Assembly (NCBI RefSeq): GCF_004343705.1
Contig: NZ_SKFH01000010.1
Coordinates: 1-64,000, forward strand
Reading direction: 5' to 3'
DNA: 64,000 bases
From: Flaviaesturariibacter aridisoli
Lineage (GTDB): Bacteria; Bacteroidota; Bacteroidia; Chitinophagales; Chitinophagaceae
Shown: one piece after another, positions 1 to 7,877 of the stretch
Layout of the letters: every line of letters begins with the position of its first letter
Numbering within the stretch: position 1 is the first letter of the stretch
Notes under the pieces: generated by a model
Databases searched by the model: none
Told to the model about the DNA's origin: nothing
Seen by the model: the letters and a program-made list of their open reading frames with translations, nothing else
Position numbers and translations under genes: made by a program

Positions 1-14
1 AGAGGCTGTCTAAA
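1..14 (+). repeat. Left terminal inverted repeat of the IS
   Basis: AGAGGCTGTCTAAA, matched perfectly in inverted orientation at 870-883. The next bases diverge (ATTAG against TTTAA), so 14 bp is the perfect core. Confidence 0.9.
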
Positions 15-103
15 ATTAGTTAGTTGGTTTTCAGTATGTCTGGTTTGAGCTGAGCCAAAAGGAAAAAGGGCGTCTTGCTTGCTGATAGAGAGGTGAACAA
101 ACA

Positions 104-868
104 TTGGTTACAATGCAAACTCTGTATCAGGTGCCTGACGCCCTTTGGAATAAAGTAGCTACAATATTTGAGCCGAAGGTGCGGCGGCGCAAGCATTCCC
201 TTCAACTGATCTTCAGCGGCATCATTTATCTTTTGAGCAACGGCTGCAAGTGGCGCTCGCTTCCGCCGCAGTACGGCGATTACCGCCTGGTATGGTACTA
301 CCTGAACAAGTGGGCCCGCTACGGACTGCTGGACCGGGCGCTATACCTGGTGGGCATTCAGCTGCGGCGCCGGCAAGGCAGAAGCGGCGAGCCTTCGATG
401 CTGCTCATTGATGCCCAGTCGGTAAAAACCGTGGCCGGCACAGGCGACGAGGTGGGTTATGATGCGGGCAAAAAGGTAAAGGGAAGAAAGCGCCACCTGG
501 CTGTGGACACCCAGGGCACCGTCATTGCCGCCGGCGTTACTTCCGCTTTTGTTCATGACAAGACCGGGGCGCGCGTGCTGCGCGATGATGTGGAGGACCG
601 CCCTTCGGTGCGCACTATTGTCGCCGACGGCGGCTACGACGGACCACCGGCTTTTACCGCAGGAGGCAGGATCCGGTGGGTGCTCATTCAGCGCAGACAC
701 TCCAACCGCTTCTCCCCCCTTCCTGTCAGATGGGTGGTGGAAAGAATCTTCTCCTGGTTGATCAATTACCGAAGACTCGCCAAGGACTATGAAAAAACTA
801 TCGTTATGTCCCGCGCCATGCTCCTGATGAGCGCCATCCACATAACCCTCAAAAAACTAATGACTTAA
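104..868 (+). CDS. IS5-family DDE transposase
   Basis: Cuts and joins the ends of the surrounding insertion sequence. The frame opens at TTG 104, which an AGAGAGGTG-like purine stretch at 87-95 would suit; ATG 113 gives a 251-residue product. The DDE signature is readable: first Asp in LLIDAQSVKT, second Asp in VADGGYDG, and the Glu in the VVERIFSWLINYRRLAKDYE block (Y-2-R-3-E-6-K type). An N-terminal helix-turn-helix-like stretch (DALWNKV to NGCKWRSLP) is normal for the family. The gene is uninterrupted, needs no frameshift and ends two bases before the right terminal repeat. It looks intact and potentially active. Confidence 0.92.
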   Translation: MVTMQTLYQVPDALWNKVATIFEPKVRRRKHSLQLIFSGIIYLLSNGCKWRSLPPQYGDYRLVWYYLNKWARYGLLDRALYLVGIQLRRRQGRSGEPSMLLIDAQSVKTVAGTGDEVGYDAGKKVKGRKRHLAVDTQGTVIAAGVTSAFVHDKTGARVLRDDVEDRPSVRTIVADGGYDGPPAFTAGGRIRWVLIQRRHSNRFSPLPVRWVVERIFSWLINYRRLAKDYEKTIVMSRAMLLMSAIHITLKKLMT

Positions 869-869
869 A

Positions 870-883
870 TTTAGACAGCCTCT
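870..883 (-). repeat. Right terminal inverted repeat of the IS
   Basis: TTTAGACAGCCTCT, the perfect inverse of bases 1-14. It starts two bases after the transposase stop codon. Confidence 0.9.
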
Positions 884-1067
884 AAACACTTTAAACCCCT
901 TCGTCATCCTTAGAAGGCAATTAAATCCGGCCCTGTTTTGGGATATATGGCGCAAAATTGCTATTTTGAACAGGTGACCGCACATTGCGGGCGCTTAAGG
1001 AACGAACTAGCTTGCTTCCGGGCAGCCCCAGGGGTGCCGCCGGCCGGGAGCACATTGCGTTTTGGGC

Positions 1068-1075
1068 TATATTTG
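1068..1075 (+). promoter_or_regulatory. Bacteroidota -7 box upstream of adk
   Basis: TATATTTG followed by C matches the Bacteroidota housekeeping -7 consensus TAnnTTTG(C), 39 bases before the adk ATG. No clear TTTG -33 box sits at the expected spacing. The rest of the 884-1114 gap holds nothing I recognise. Confidence 0.5.
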
Positions 1076-1114
1076 CGCCTTAAGGTTCTTCAGTAAGTAT
1101 TCTTTAAAAAACAC

Positions 1115-1705
1115 ATGGTCAATATCATTCTTTTTGGGCCTCCGGGAAGTGGAAAAGGTACGCAGTCAGACAAGATCGTCGCCCGGTTCGGGTTGGTTCA
1201 CCTGTCTACAGGAAACCTCCTGCGCCAGGAAATCGCCGATAAAACGCCGCTGGGCCTCGAAGCCCAGAGCTTTATGGATAAAGGTCAGCTCGTGCCCGAC
1301 GAGGTAGTGATCGGAATGATCGACACCTGCCTCGAAAAGAACAGCGAGGCCAAAGGCTTCCTTTTTGACGGCTTTCCGCGCACCGTGGCCCAGGCCGAAG
1401 CGCTGGACAAACTCCTTTCGCTCCGCAAAACCGCGATCAGCAAAGTGCTGGCCCTCGACGTGTCGGAAACCGAGCTGGTGCGCCGCATCGTGGAGCGCGG
1501 CAAGATCTCCGGCCGCCCCGACGACAACGAGGAAACCGTGATGAAGCGCCTCCAGGTGTACCGCAACGAGACCGAGCCCGTGGCCGCCCACTACGCCCAG
1601 CTGCAGAAGGTGGAGCACATCCCCGGCGAAGGCTCGGAAGCCGAGATCTTCGAAGCCCTCTCCGGCCGCATCGCCCCTTTTTTTTTAGCTAAAGTCGAAG
1701 AATAA
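1115..1705 (+). CDS. adk: Adenylate kinase
   Basis: Interconverts ATP + AMP and 2 ADP in the cytoplasm. The 196-residue product has the P-loop GPPGSGKGT at residues 8-16, the AMP-binding STGNLLR and DGFPRT motifs, and the LVRRIVERGKISGRPDD stretch in which a short loop replaces the long zinc-type LID. It is therefore a short-form kinase, as usual in Bacteroidota. The ATG at 1115 gives the canonical MVNIILFGPPG start. The gene stands alone between the IS and a REP-like repeat, with a TAnnTTTG box upstream. Confidence 0.97.
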   Translation: MVNIILFGPPGSGKGTQSDKIVARFGLVHLSTGNLLRQEIADKTPLGLEAQSFMDKGQLVPDEVVIGMIDTCLEKNSEAKGFLFDGFPRTVAQAEALDKLLSLRKTAISKVLALDVSETELVRRIVERGKISGRPDDNEETVMKRLQVYRNETEPVAAHYAQLQKVEHIPGEGSEAEIFEALSGRIAPFFLAKVEE

Positions 1706-1721
1706 AACACCCTTTCCTGGG

Positions 1722-1853
1722 CGTCATTGCGAGGGAGCGCAGCGGACGAAGCAATCGCATACACCTCGACGCAGAGGTATCATGTGGCGGCAGACCGGCC
1801 AGTTTCAGATTGCTTCGTCGACACACCTACCGGTGCGTCTGCTCGCAATGACG
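1722..1853. repeat. REP-like palindromic element, copy 1
   Basis: A 132-bp imperfect palindrome between adk and the next gene. The outer arms are CGTCATTGCGAG (1722-1733) and CTCGCAATGACG (1842-1853). The inner arms are GACGAAGCAATC (1745-1756) and GATTGCTTCGTC (1808-1819). Both pairs are perfect 12-bp inverted repeats. Related copies lie at 5432-5574 and 54058-54184, and a minimal form at 2395-2416. Confidence 0.85.
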
Positions 1854-1868
1854 GTTTAAATGTGATTC

Positions 1869-2336
1869 ATGGAGAATAAGCTCGCCTTTCTGAAGGATCA
1901 ATTCGTTCCGCTGCTCCAGCAGATCCCCTCCGATACGCTTCCGCATTGGGGCAAGATGACGCTGCAGCAGATGGCCGAGCACTTCAGCGACTACGTCCGC
2001 ATCGCCTCGGGCAAGACGATCGTGCGCGAGCTTGTAACGCCCGCCGATCAGTTGCCCCGGGCGCAGGCCTTCCTCCAGAGCGATAAGCCGTTCAAAGAAA
2101 ATACACCCAACCCGCTGATGCCCGAAGTGCCCGCGCCTGTGCGGCACAGGACCATCGGCGCCGCTTTTGCCGAACTGCAGGAGGAACTGGACGACTTCGT
2201 GCACCGCTTCGAAGCCAACCCACACCTGCTCACGCTCAACCCCTTTTTCGGCGAACTCAATTACCAGATGAACGTGCAGTTGCTGTACAAGCACGCCGTG
2301 CACCATTTGCGGCAGTTCGGCGTGACGGTGGCATAA
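1869..2336 (+). CDS. DUF1569/DinB-fold protein
   Basis: A 155-residue soluble protein. WGKMTLQQMAEH (from about residue 27) and YKHAVHHLRQFG near the C-terminus resemble DUF1569/DinB-like four-helix proteins, in which spaced histidines often bind a metal. No signal peptide is evident. It lies directly upstream of paaZ, but a hairpin cluster separates the two, so cotranscription is doubtful. The biochemical role is unknown. DinB-fold proteins are often thiol- or stress-linked, but nothing here proves that. Confidence 0.6.
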   Translation: MENKLAFLKDQFVPLLQQIPSDTLPHWGKMTLQQMAEHFSDYVRIASGKTIVRELVTPADQLPRAQAFLQSDKPFKENTPNPLMPEVPAPVRHRTIGAAFAELQEELDDFVHRFEANPHLLTLNPFFGELNYQMNVQLLYKHAVHHLRQFGVTVA

Positions 2337-2363
2337 TCTGCAAAGGTGACTAGTCTGCTAATA

Positions 2364-2416
2364 GCCAAAGGCGTCGCGCAAGCGACGCCTTTGGCGTCAT
2401 TGCGGGCGCAATGACG
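2364..2416. terminator. Compound hairpin: 14-bp stem plus mini-REP palindrome
   Basis: GCCAAAGGCGTCGC (2364-2377), loop GCAA, and the inverse GCGACGCCTTTGGC (2382-2395) form a perfect 14-bp stem. It runs straight into a second palindrome, CGTCATTGCG-GG-CGCAATGACG (2395-2416), which is the outer arm of the REP-like family with its centre deleted. The first hairpin recurs at 22284-22315. A terminator role for the upstream gene is plausible, but no T-run follows. Confidence 0.6.
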
Positions 2417-2489
2417 GGCATTCGCCCGTCGCCATCCGGCTACCAACCTTCTAAACCCAATCTAGACCTTCCTGAACCTTTTCCCGCAT

Positions 2490-2497
2490 TATCTTGC
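2490..2497 (+). promoter_or_regulatory. -7-like box TATCTTGC upstream of paaZ
   Basis: TATCTTGC lies 20 bases before the paaZ ATG and resembles TAnnTTTG with one mismatch. Very similar boxes precede several other genes in the window (31822, 32746, 53253, 58037). Confidence 0.4.
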
Positions 2498-2517
2498 AAC
2501 CCTCATCTATTGGCTAT

Positions 2518-4566
2518 ATGAAAAAACTTGAGAATTATATCTCCGGCAGCTGGGTCACCGGCGACGGCGACGGGCAGGCCCTGTACGACGCGGTGAACGG
2601 CGAGGCCATCTACTCCGCCACCACCAAGGGCCTCGACTTTGCTTCCGTGCTCGACTACGGGCGCCGCGTGGGCAACCCTGCCCTCCGCAAGCTCACCTTC
2701 CACGAACGCGGCCGGATGCTGCGCGCCCTGGCGCAGTACCTGATGGGCCGCAAGGAAGAATTTTACGCGCTCTCCTACCACAGCGGCGCCACCCGCGCCG
2801 ACTCCTGGATCGATATCGAGGGCGGCATCGGCAACCTGTTTGCCAACGCCTCGCTGCGCCGCAAGTTTCCCGACCTCCCCTACTGCACCGACGGCGAAGC
2901 CATCGGCCTGTCGAAGGGCGGCACCTTCATGGGCCACCACATTCTCGTTCCGAAAGAAGGCGTGGCGCTGCACATCAACGCCTACAACTTCCCCATCTGG
3001 GGCATGCTCGAAAAGTGCGCCGTCAACTGGCTGGCCGGCATGCCCGCGGTGGTCAAGCCCGCCTCCATCACCTCGTACCTCACCGAAGCGGTCGTGCGCG
3101 CCATCATTGAATCGGGCATTCTCCCCGAAGGCGCCCTGCAGCTGCTTTGCGGCTCCGCCGGCGACCTGCTGGAGCACGTCACCGCGCAGGACGTGGTGAC
3201 CTTCACCGGCTCCAAAAGCACCGGCCTCCTGCTGAAAAGCAACAGGCGCATCCTGGAAGAAAGCGTGTCCTTCAACATGGAAGCCGACTCGCTCAACTGC
3301 ATCGTGCTGGCCCCCGACGTAAAACCCGGTTCGCCCGAGTGGGAGCTGTTCATCAAGGAAACCCGGAAGGAGATCACCGTCAAGGCCGGCCAGAAGTGCA
3401 CCGCCATCCGCCGCATCTTCGCCCCCGACGACGTGCTCGAAGACGTATACATCGCCCTCGGCAAAGCCCTTTCGCAAACGCCCATCGGCTCGCCGCGCAA
3501 CGAAAAGGTGCGCATGGGCGCCCTCGCCTCGCTGGGGCAGCGCGAAGAGGTGCGCAACAACGCGCAGAAGCTGCTGGCCACCGCGCAACTGGTTTACGGC
3601 TCGCTCGACTCCGTAGAACTACTGGACGCCGACGGTGAGAAGGGCGCCTTTCTTTCGCCCCTGCTGCTGCTGGAAAGCGATCCCTTCCGCAACGAGGCGG
3701 TGCACGACATCGAATGCTTCGGCCCCGTAAGCACCGTGATGCCGTATAAAGACCTCGACGAGGCCGTACGCCTCGCCAAGCGGGGCAAAGGCTCGCTTTG
3801 CTGCTCGATCGTGACGGCCGACAACAAGATCGCCACCGAGTTCGTGGTGGGCGCCGCCACGCACCACGGCCGCATCCTCGTGCTCAACCAGGAGTGCGCG
3901 AAAGAAAGCACCGGCCACGGCTCGCCCCTGCCCCTGCTGGTGCACGGCGGCCCCGGCCGCGCCGGCGGCGGCGAAGAGATGGGCGGCGTCCGCGGCGTAA
4001 AACACTACCTGCAACGCACCGCCATCCAGGGCTCGCCGACAACGATTACGGCGATTACACAGGTATACCAGCCCAACGCACAGGGCATCGACCCGGGCAA
4101 GCATCCCTTCCGCAAATACTACGAGGAGCTGCAGGTGGGCGACCAGATCGTGACCGGCAAGCGCGTCATCACCCCGGAAGACATCGACGCCTTCGCCGAC
4201 CTCAGCGGCGACCACTTCTATGCCCACATCCGCGAAACCGACTTCACCGGCACCATGTTCGAACGGCAGGTGGCCCACGGCTACTTTATCATGAGCGCCG
4301 CGGCCGGCCTCTTCGTAGACGGCTCCGACCTCGGCCCGGTGCTGCTCAACTACGGCATCGACGAGCTCCGTTTTACAAAACCCGTTTACCCGGGCGCCGA
4401 GCTGACCATCCGTTTTACCTGCAAGGAAAAAGTGCCCCAGGACCAAAGGGAGGCCACCGACATACCGAAAGGCATCGTGAAATGGCTGGTGGAAATGCTC
4501 GACGAAACCGGCGAGCACGTGGGGATAGCCACCATTTTAACGATGGTAAAACGGAAAGACGCCTAA
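2518..4566 (+). CDS. paaZ: PaaZ: bifunctional oxepin-CoA hydrolase / 3-oxo-5,6-dehydrosuberyl-CoA semialdehyde dehydrogenase
   Basis: Opens the ring of oxepin-CoA and oxidises the resulting aldehyde in aerobic phenylacetate catabolism. The 682-residue product has an N-terminal aldehyde dehydrogenase domain (about 1-510) with the catalytic Cys294 in GQKCTAIRR and the partner Glu in FNMEADSLN. A C-terminal MaoC-type hydratase domain (about 540-675) carries Asp565/His566 in LSGDHFYAH. I chose ATG 2518 (MKKLENYISGSW) because PaaZ proteins start there; a TTG at 2494 is also in frame. It is followed 70 bases later by an enoyl-CoA hydratase, as in paa clusters. The other paa genes are not in this window. 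Confidence 0.95.
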   Translation: MKKLENYISGSWVTGDGDGQALYDAVNGEAIYSATTKGLDFASVLDYGRRVGNPALRKLTFHERGRMLRALAQYLMGRKEEFYALSYHSGATRADSWIDIEGGIGNLFANASLRRKFPDLPYCTDGEAIGLSKGGTFMGHHILVPKEGVALHINAYNFPIWGMLEKCAVNWLAGMPAVVKPASITSYLTEAVVRAIIESGILPEGALQLLCGSAGDLLEHVTAQDVVTFTGSKSTGLLLKSNRRILEESVSFNMEADSLNCIVLAPDVKPGSPEWELFIKETRKEITVKAGQKCTAIRRIFAPDDVLEDVYIALGKALSQTPIGSPRNEKVRMGALASLGQREEVRNNAQKLLATAQLVYGSLDSVELLDADGEKGAFLSPLLLLESDPFRNEAVHDIECFGPVSTVMPYKDLDEAVRLAKRGKGSLCCSIVTADNKIATEFVVGAATHHGRILVLNQECAKESTGHGSPLPLLVHGGPGRAGGGEEMGGVRGVKHYLQRTAIQGSPTTITAITQVYQPNAQGIDPGKHPFRKYYEELQVGDQIVTGKRVITPEDIDAFADLSGDHFYAHIRETDFTGTMFERQVAHGYFIMSAAAGLFVDGSDLGPVLLNYGIDELRFTKPVYPGAELTIRFTCKEKVPQDQREATDIPKGIVKWLVEMLDETGEHVGIATILTMVKRKDA

Positions 4567-4636
4567 CCGGATTTTGGCATTTCCCCAAAGCGCCGCGGCC
4601 CGAAATTGGATTAACTTCAGTTAAAGAACACCCATC

Positions 4637-5413
4637 ATGAGCAAGGATATCATCAACGGCTATGTAGACGTAGAAACGCACAATGGCATTACGACCATCG
4701 AGTTCTTCCACCCCCAGAGCAACTCGCTCCCGCGCCGCATTCTCGAGGCCCTCGCCCACGAGATACACGCGGCCGGCACCGATAAGGACACCCGCGTTAT
4801 CGTGCTGCGCTCCGGCGGCGACCGCACCTTTTGCGCCGGCGCCTCTTTCGATGAGCTGACGCGCATCGAAAACGAAAAGGCGGGCTTCGAGTTCTTCAGC
4901 GGCTTCGCCAACGTGATCAACGCCATCCGCAAGTGCGGCAAGCTGGTCATCGGGCGCATCCAGGGCAAGTGCGTCGGCGGCGGCGTAGGCCTGGCGGCCG
5001 CGGTGGACTATGCCATCGCCACCGACGGGGCCGACGTGAAGCTCTCCGAGCTCGCCGTAGGCATCGGGCCTTTTGTGGTGGGCCCCGCCGTGGAACGCAA
5101 GATCGGCGCCTCGGCTTTCAGCCAGCTGGCCATCGACGCCTCCATGTGGCGCAATGCCGAATGGGCCAAGCGCAAGGGCCTCTTTGCCGAAGTGCACGCC
5201 AGCACCGAAGGCATGGACGAATCGATCAGCCGCCTCGCCAACCAGCTTTCCCACAGCTCGCCCGAAGCCATGCGCGAGCTCAAGTCGGTCTTCTGGAAAG
5301 GCACCGAAGATTGGGACAACCTGCTCTGGGCCCGTGCCGAGATCAGTGGCCGCCTCGTACTCAGCCAGTTCACCAAAGACGCGATCGCCAAGTTCAAAGC
5401 GAAAGCGCAGTAA
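4637..5413 (+). CDS. Enoyl-CoA hydratase/isomerase family protein
   Basis: A 258-residue crotonase-fold enzyme. The oxyanion-hole segments are RTFCAGASFDEL (about residues 65-76) and GRIQGKCVGGGVGLAAAVDYAIA (about 105-128). LSELAVGIGPFVVGPAV covers the region that normally carries the second catalytic acid. Its position just after paaZ suggests a PaaF/PaaG-like step in phenylacetate degradation. Crotonase subfamilies cannot be separated safely by eye, so the exact substrate is open. A REP-like element follows the stop codon. Confidence 0.85.
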   Translation: MSKDIINGYVDVETHNGITTIEFFHPQSNSLPRRILEALAHEIHAAGTDKDTRVIVLRSGGDRTFCAGASFDELTRIENEKAGFEFFSGFANVINAIRKCGKLVIGRIQGKCVGGGVGLAAAVDYAIATDGADVKLSELAVGIGPFVVGPAVERKIGASAFSQLAIDASMWRNAEWAKRKGLFAEVHASTEGMDESISRLANQLSHSSPEAMRELKSVFWKGTEDWDNLLWARAEISGRLVLSQFTKDAIAKFKAKAQ

Positions 5414-5431
5414 GCGCGGAGCGCAACGGTC

Positions 5432-5574
5432 CGTCATTGCGAGGCGGACGGCGTAAAGCGCCGGCCAACGAAGCAATCTTATTCACGTTCCGTCTGCAGC
5501 TAAGTGGCAGCAGACCCAGCGAGGGTAAGATTGCTTCGTCGACGCACCTATCGGCTCGTCTCCTCGCAATGACG
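5432..5574. repeat. REP-like palindromic element, copy 2
   Basis: The outer arms CGTCATTGCGAGG (5432-5444) and CCTCGCAATGACG (5562-5574) are perfect 13-bp inverses. The inner arms CGAAGCAATCTTA (5469-5481) and TAAGATTGCTTCG (5526-5538) are also perfect. The element ends seven bases before the next start codon, so it forms essentially the whole leader of that gene. Confidence 0.85.
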
Positions 5575-5581
5575 TCTCATT

Positions 5582-6217
5582 ATGATCCCCACCTTCCACG
5601 CCGATAACTTCCACGCGCTTTGCGACAGCGTAGCGGCGCGCGACGCCGGGCTGCAACAGGTGCTCCACAGCTGGGGCTACCCGCCGCTGTGGGTGCGGCC
5701 GGCGCGTTTCGCCACGCTGGTGCTCACGATCCTGGAGCAGCAGGTATCGCTGCAATCGGCCTACGCGGCGTATAAAAAACTGACCGACGCCATCGGGCTG
5801 CCTACGCCCCAAAAAATGCTGGCTATGACCAACGAGGAGCTGCGCGCCTGCTACTTCACGCGGCAGAAAAGCGCTTACGTGCGCGGACTTGCGGAAGCGA
5901 TCCAACAGCGCAAGCTTTCCCTGAAATCACTTGAAACCTTGCCCGACGAAGCCGTGCGCGCGCAGCTCACCGCCCTCAAGGGCATCGGCGACTGGACCGC
6001 CGACATCTACCTGCTCCATTCGCTGCGCCGCACCGACCTCTTTCCCACCGGCGACATCGCCCTGATGAACGGCATCAAAATGATCCAGGGCCGGGGAAAG
6101 CTCACCAAGGAAGAAGCAATCGAATGGGCGGAGCCGCTGCGTCCCTACCGCTCCATCGCCACCATGATCGTATGGCATCATTACATCAAGGTGAAAAAGA
6201 TCCGGATCCTGCACTAG
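5582..6217 (+). CDS. DNA-3-methyladenine glycosylase II-like (HhH-GPD) protein
   Basis: Base-excision enzyme predicted to remove alkylated purines. The 211-residue protein has the helix-hairpin-helix LKGIGDWTADIYLLHSL and the catalytic aspartate Asp158 in LFPTGDIAL, the AlkA/MAG arrangement. It lacks the N-terminal AlkA domain, as in the short bacterial forms. The gene begins immediately after a REP-like palindrome and ends at a GC-rich hairpin. Confidence 0.88.
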   Translation: MIPTFHADNFHALCDSVAARDAGLQQVLHSWGYPPLWVRPARFATLVLTILEQQVSLQSAYAAYKKLTDAIGLPTPQKMLAMTNEELRACYFTRQKSAYVRGLAEAIQQRKLSLKSLETLPDEAVRAQLTALKGIGDWTADIYLLHSLRRTDLFPTGDIALMNGIKMIQGRGKLTKEEAIEWAEPLRPYRSIATMIVWHHYIKVKKIRILH

Positions 6218-6242
6218 CCCCCTGTCCCCCGAAGGGGGCACT
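6218..6242. repeat. GC-rich hairpin, CCCCCGAAGGGGG type
   Basis: Begins directly at the stop codon of the glycosylase gene. The same 25-base element, inverted and with one mismatch, lies at 36511-36536 directly after the rpsB stop codon. It forms a short GC stem. Confidence 0.7.
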
Positions 6243-6293
6243 CAGGTTGAAGTGTACTTCTACTAGCCGTCTTACATTTAGTTGTTACTTATT

Positions 6294-6328
6294 AAAAGGC
6301 CCGGATCGCTTTGCGATCCGGGCCTTTT
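6294..6328. terminator. Bidirectional terminator between the glycosylase gene and fabG
   Basis: AAAAGGCCCGGATCGC (6294-6309), loop TTT, and its perfect inverse (6313-6328) form a 16-bp stem with A-run and T-run flanks. It can stop transcription from both convergent genes. Confidence 0.9.
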
Positions 6329-6333
6329 CTATT

Positions 6334-6368
6334 CCCCCTTCCCTTCGGGAAGGGGTTAGGGGATGGGC
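6334..6368. repeat. GC-rich hairpin with GTTAGGGG tail, copy 1
   Basis: CCCCTTCCCTTCGGGAAGGGG followed by TTAGGGGATGGGC, ending three bases from the fabG stop. Related elements lie at 28061-28092, 28125-28157, 37535-37568 and 37998-38031, nearly all at gene ends. Confidence 0.75.
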
Positions 6369-6370
6369 AC

Positions 6371-7126
6371 TTACATCAGCAGTCCGCCATCCACGTTCAG
6401 TACCTGCCCCGTTACATAGGCGCTTAAATCGGAGGCGAGGAACAGCGTTACGTTGGCGATATCGTCGGCGGAGCCGAAGCGGCCGAGGGGGATGCCGGAT
6501 TTGTATTTGTCGGCCTGCTCACCTTCCTTGAGGTAGGAGGTCATATCGGTTTCGACGAAGCCCGGCGCGATGACGTTGCAGCGGATGTTGCGCGAGCCGA
6601 GCTCCTTGGCCACCGACTTCGAAAAGCCGATGAGGCCGGCCTTGGAAGCCGCGTAGGAGCTTTGCCCGGCGTTGCCCATCACGCCGATGACGGAGCCCAT
6701 GTTGATGATGGAGCCGCTCTTCGCTTTCATCATCGGGCGGATCACCTGCTTGGTCATGTTGAACACGCTCTTGAGGTTGGTCTGCATCACGTCGTCCCAC
6801 TGCTCGGGCGTCATGCGGAGCAGGAGGTTGTCTTTGGAAATCCCGGCGTTATTGACGCAGATGTCTACCGAGCCAAACTCCTTCACCACGTCGTTCACCA
6901 GTGCTTCGCAGTCGGCGAAGTCGCCGGCGTTGGAGCGGTAGGCCTTGGCGTTGACGCCGAGGGCCTTCAGCTCGTCTTCGAGGGCTTTGGCCTTGTCGGC
7001 GCTGCCTTCAGACACATAGGTAAACGCCACGTGCGCGCCCTGCTCGGCAAACTTGCGGGCGATGCCGGCGCCGATACCGCGCGCTGCGCCGGTAACGATG
7101 GCCACTTTGTTGGAGAGGAGTTTCAT
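6371..7126 (-). CDS. fabG: 3-oxoacyl-[acyl-carrier-protein] reductase
   Basis: NADPH-dependent reduction of 3-oxoacyl-ACP in fatty-acid elongation. The 251-residue short-chain dehydrogenase has the cofactor motif TGAARGIGAGIA (about 11-22), NNAG at about residue 90 and the Ser-Tyr-Lys triad in GSVIGVMGNAGQSSYAASKAG. The C-terminal VDGGLLM is typical of FabG. I chose ATG 7126 (MKLLSNKVAIVTG). It is transcribed away from the methyltransferase gene behind it, 32 bases apart on the same strand, and ends at a hairpin pair. Confidence 0.95.
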   Translation of the reverse strand: MKLLSNKVAIVTGAARGIGAGIARKFAEQGAHVAFTYVSEGSADKAKALEDELKALGVNAKAYRSNAGDFADCEALVNDVVKEFGSVDICVNNAGISKDNLLLRMTPEQWDDVMQTNLKSVFNMTKQVIRPMMKAKSGSIINMGSVIGVMGNAGQSSYAASKAGLIGFSKSVAKELGSRNIRCNVIAPGFVETDMTSYLKEGEQADKYKSGIPLGRFGSADDIANVTLFLASDLSAYVTGQVLNVDGGLLM

Positions 7127-7158
7127 GGCGCAATGATACGAAAAAGCGGTTCGCGGCG

Positions 7159-7869
7159 TCAGGCAAGCGGCTTGCGAAGTACGACGCTGCCGCCGATGTC
7201 GGGGATGGGCACGAACGCCACGCCAACGGCAAGACCGTATTCCTCCACCGCCTTGCGGCAACCCGGGTATTCCTGGTTGTTGAAGTCGTGCACCATGATG
7301 GCGCCGCCCGGGACGAGGCGCGGGTAGAAGTGCTCCAGGCCGGCGCGGATCGGCTCATAGAGGTCGGCATCGAGGCTCACGAAGCAAAAGCGCTCCTCTT
7401 CGAGGCCGGCGAATGTTTCGGGAAAAAAGCCTTTACGCAGCACGCAGCGCTCGGGCTCCTGCAATTGCCGCAGCACCTGCGCCACCGACGTATCGGCGAA
7501 GCTTTGCGCGCCGGCGCCGAAGCCGCCCTCCTGCTCGCGCTGCACGTCGCGCGCGTCGAAGCCCGTGAAGGTGTCGAAGAGGTAAAAGCGGCGCGCCGGG
7601 AAGGCCTGGGCGATGTATTTCGCGAAGCCGCCCTGGTACACGCCGAGCTCCGCTACGGCGCCTTCGGCACGATCGAGCTCCTGCGCCAGCAGCTCCAGCG
7701 TCGCTACCCGCACGTAGTCGAGGCGGTGCAGGGGGAAGCGTGGGGCCCGACCCAGGTACTCAAGTCCCTTCGTGAGGTACAGGTTCTTCCGGGCCAATAA
7801 CCCGCTTACATAATGGTAGATCCGCTGAAGCACGCTGCAAATAACGAAAAACGGTTCATCTTTGGCCAC
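7159..7869 (-). CDS. TylF/macrocin-O-methyltransferase family protein
   Basis: SAM-dependent methyltransferase, 236 residues from GTG 7869. AELGVYQGGFAKYIA is the SAM-binding loop, FDTFTGFD follows, and SLDADLYEPI plus GGAIMVHDFNN are TylF-family hallmarks with metal-binding acidic residues. Family members methylate sugar hydroxyls in macrolides and polysaccharides, and the adjacent polysaccharide export genes support a glycan role. The GTG start lies only eight bases from the divergent flippase ATG. A GTG at 7833 would leave room for a promoter and may be the real start. No ATG is available. Confidence 0.82.
   Translation of the reverse strand: MAKDEPFFVICSVLQRIYHYVSGLLARKNLYLTKGLEYLGRAPRFPLHRLDYVRVATLELLAQELDRAEGAVAELGVYQGGFAKYIAQAFPARRFYLFDTFTGFDARDVQREQEGGFGAGAQSFADTSVAQVLRQLQEPERCVLRKGFFPETFAGLEEERFCFVSLDADLYEPIRAGLEHFYPRLVPGGAIMVHDFNNQEYPGCRKAVEEYGLAVGVAFVPIPDIGGSVVLRKPLA
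7857..7864 (+). promoter_or_regulatory. -7-like box upstream of the flippase gene
   Basis: CATCTTTG, one mismatch from TAnnTTTG, 13 bases before ATG 7878. If used, it overlaps the N-terminal codons of the divergent methyltransferase as annotated from GTG 7869. Confidence 0.35.
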
Positions 7870-7877
7870 ACACCTCC

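Larger units (their letters stand above)
1..883 (+). mobile_element. IS5-family insertion sequence
   Basis: A complete or nearly complete insertion sequence. The first 14 bases (AGAGGCTGTCTAAA) recur as a perfect inverted copy at 870-883, and one DDE transposase gene lies between. The left terminal repeat begins at base 1 of the window, so the upstream target duplication cannot be seen and the event cannot be dated. Bases after 883 read AAACAC. The size of about 0.88 kb and the single ORF fit the small IS5/IS1031-type elements. Confidence 0.9.

Noticed and set aside
1-883. Composite transposon or larger mobile island headed by the IS
   Set aside because: Only one IS copy is in the window, and the next genes (adk, paaZ) are ordinary chromosomal genes. 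No integrase, transfer or cargo genes follow.
2503-3588. A 361-codon open frame antisense to paaZ
   Set aside because: No recognisable domain and a shadow-like composition; paaZ is certain on the plus strand.
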